Positions 5,488 to 6,492 of a stretch of DNA of 6,492 nucleotides are shown piece after piece. Numbering within the stretch: the stretch's first letter is position 1; the number at the start of each line of letters is the position of its first letter. Origin of the DNA: Candidatus Latescibacterota bacterium (GTDB taxonomy: Bacteria > Latescibacterota > Latescibacteria > Latescibacterales > Latescibacteraceae); assembly GCA_018656855.1 (NCBI GenBank), contig JABHYP010000205.1, positions 1 through 6,492 of the forward strand, written 5' to 3'. A program made the position numbers and the translations under genes. The notes beneath the pieces were generated by a model that was not told the DNA's origin, did no database searches, and saw only the letters and a program-made list of their open reading frames with translations.

Positions 5488-6492
5488 ATGTCTCGTAAAC
5501 CAACACGCCGCCAGGCCCTTACTGCGGGAGCGGTTTCGGCCGGAATGTTCATAGGAACTACCTGTAGCTCTCCCCAAAAAGAACAAAATGAACAGGTTGA
5601 GAAACCACAGGGGCAGAGTATAAAAGGCCCCGGTAGAGAAGCTTTCTGGGGGCCGGGACCCAACAAGAACCTGGCGCGCGATCTTAAACCCGGACAAACA
5701 ACAGTGAGGCTGGCAGGATACCTTCGCTACCAGGAAGGCAAAAGTATCGGCGAAGAGGTCAAAAGACTTCGCGATGCCGGATTGGCTGCCTGCATTACCG
5801 GTGTCGATCCCTGGCACTCGATGCAGGATTCAGTGGTGAGGGAGCTAAAGGCAGCTCTCGAGCAGTACGATGTCGTGATTTTCGAGGTCGGCGGCTATCG
5901 CAATATTCTCCATACCGATGAATCGGTTCGCAGGGAATATATGAAGCATCTGGCACGCTGCCTCGAAACCGCCGATAAAATCGGCTGCCGCATGGTTGGC
6001 ACCATCTCGGGAAGCCGGAATCCGGAAGGAAACAAGTGGGGCGATAATTACGCTGTGCACCCGGACAACTGGACTATGGAAACATGGAACCTCCTCATCA
6101 GCAGCCTGAAACAGATACTTAAAGACACCGCGGGACTGAAAGCCGCTCTCGGCATGGAAGCGCAGGTAACCACCAACATCGACGGTCCACTTGCACACCG
6201 CAGGCTCATGGACGACATCGGCGATGAACGGATAAAAGTGAACCTCGATCCGACAAACATGGTTCACCTGTACAATCATTTTCACACTACCGAGCTCATC
6301 AACGAGTGCTTCGACCTTCTCGGCGAGGACATCTATGGATGCCATGCAAAAGACTCTTATGTCCTTCCGCATTCGCAGACGGTGCACGTTCAGGAGGTCT
6401 GCCCTGGTAGAGGGAGTCTCGATTACGAAACTTATCTCGTGCGGTTAAGCAGGTTGGAGTGGTCACGGTCTCTTCTACCCGAACATATACCC
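5488..6492 (+). CDS. Tat-exported xylose-isomerase-like TIM-barrel protein (sugar isomerase/epimerase family), 3' end cut by window
   Basis: The 335 visible residues begin MSRKPTRRQALTAG, a twin-arginine signal (Arg7-Arg8) followed by a short hydrophobic stretch (9-24) and Cys26. A polar Gln/Glu/Lys-rich linker (27-48) follows, as in lipoproteins, although the residues before the Cys (GTT) are a poor lipobox. The TIM barrel of the xylose-isomerase-like / AP endonuclease 2 superfamily follows. Likely metal ligands are E224 (GMEAQ), D254 (VNLDPTN), H286 (GCHAKD) and E332 (LLPEHIP). GRGSLDYETYL (308-318) is the usual motif before the last strand. All four ligands seem present, so a divalent-metal enzyme acting on a sugar, by isomerisation, epimerisation or keto-sugar cleavage, is likely. 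Tat export implies it is folded in the cytoplasm, perhaps with metal loaded. The ATG is preceded by AAGGGG. It is divergent from the mutarotase lipoprotein. The exact reaction is unknown; the reading frame is open to the window end. Confidence 0.88.
   Translation, partial: MSRKPTRRQALTAGAVSAGMFIGTTCSSPQKEQNEQVEKPQGQSIKGPGREAFWGPGPNKNLARDLKPGQTTVRLAGYLRYQEGKSIGEEVKRLRDAGLAACITGVDPWHSMQDSVVRELKAALEQYDVVIFEVGGYRNILHTDESVRREYMKHLARCLETADKIGCRMVGTISGSRNPEGNKWGDNYAVHPDNWTMETWNLLISSLKQILKDTAGLKAALGMEAQVTTNIDGPLAHRRLMDDIGDERIKVNLDPTNMVHLYNHFHTTELINECFDLLGEDIYGCHAKDSYVLPHSQTVHVQEVCPGRGSLDYETYLVRLSRLEWSRSLLPEHIP

Noticed and set aside
5845..6387. Open frame of 180 codons on the minus strand opposite the TIM-barrel gene
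   Set aside because: The plus-strand frame carries all expected metal ligands and family motifs through the same stretch. The minus frame shows no domain.

Overview
The window looks like a stretch of chromosome from an uncultured-type, Gram-negative, heterotrophic bacterium. Supporting signs are strong AGGAG-type ribosome binding sites, a lipoprotein with an outer-membrane-type lysine after the lipid cysteine, a twin-arginine-exported sugar enzyme, and a CHASE2-type membrane cyclase. Gene content of this kind (RraA-like proteins, Gfo/Idh/MocA oxidoreductases, Tat-exported xylose-isomerase-like proteins) is common in FCB/PVC-type and candidate-phylum sugar degraders. I cannot name a taxon from the sequence. 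Five protein genes are present, two of them cut by the window edges. I see no RNA genes, CRISPR array, transposase or phage gene.

Layout: (1) Positions 1-1656, minus strand: the N-terminal 552 residues of a CHASE2-transmembrane-class III adenylate cyclase whose C-terminus lies beyond the left edge. (2) 1657-1943: an AT-rich divergent control region. (3) 1944-2681, plus strand: an RraA/HMG-aldolase-like protein with Lys where the family usually has its active-site Arg. (4) 2682-2788: a short convergent gap without a recognisable terminator. (5) 2789-3877, minus strand: a cytoplasmic Gfo/Idh/MocA oxidoreductase starting at GTG. (6) 4023-5108, minus strand: an aldose 1-epimerase-like lipoprotein, probably upstream in the same transcription direction. 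(7) 5109-5487: a 379-base AT-rich divergent control region carrying two promoter candidates and a nested palindromic repeat. (8) 5488-6492, plus strand: a Tat-exported xylose-isomerase-like TIM-barrel protein running off the right edge.

How the genes may work together: the right half reads as a sugar-processing locus. An envelope-anchored mutarotase and an exported isomerase/epimerase-fold enzyme are transcribed divergently from one control region, and a cytoplasmic NAD(P)-dependent sugar oxidoreductase lies downstream of the mutarotase. The RraA-like protein could act on a keto-acid product, but it is convergent to the oxidoreductase and has its own control region, so that link is weak. The cyclase is probably an independent signalling gene.

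The genes belong to known families. The least explained element is non-coding: an imperfect inverted repeat built of 8-base CTTTGCGN-like units (5238-5367), with a degenerate half copy at 3992-4015. I found no convincing evidence for an undescribed multi-gene system.
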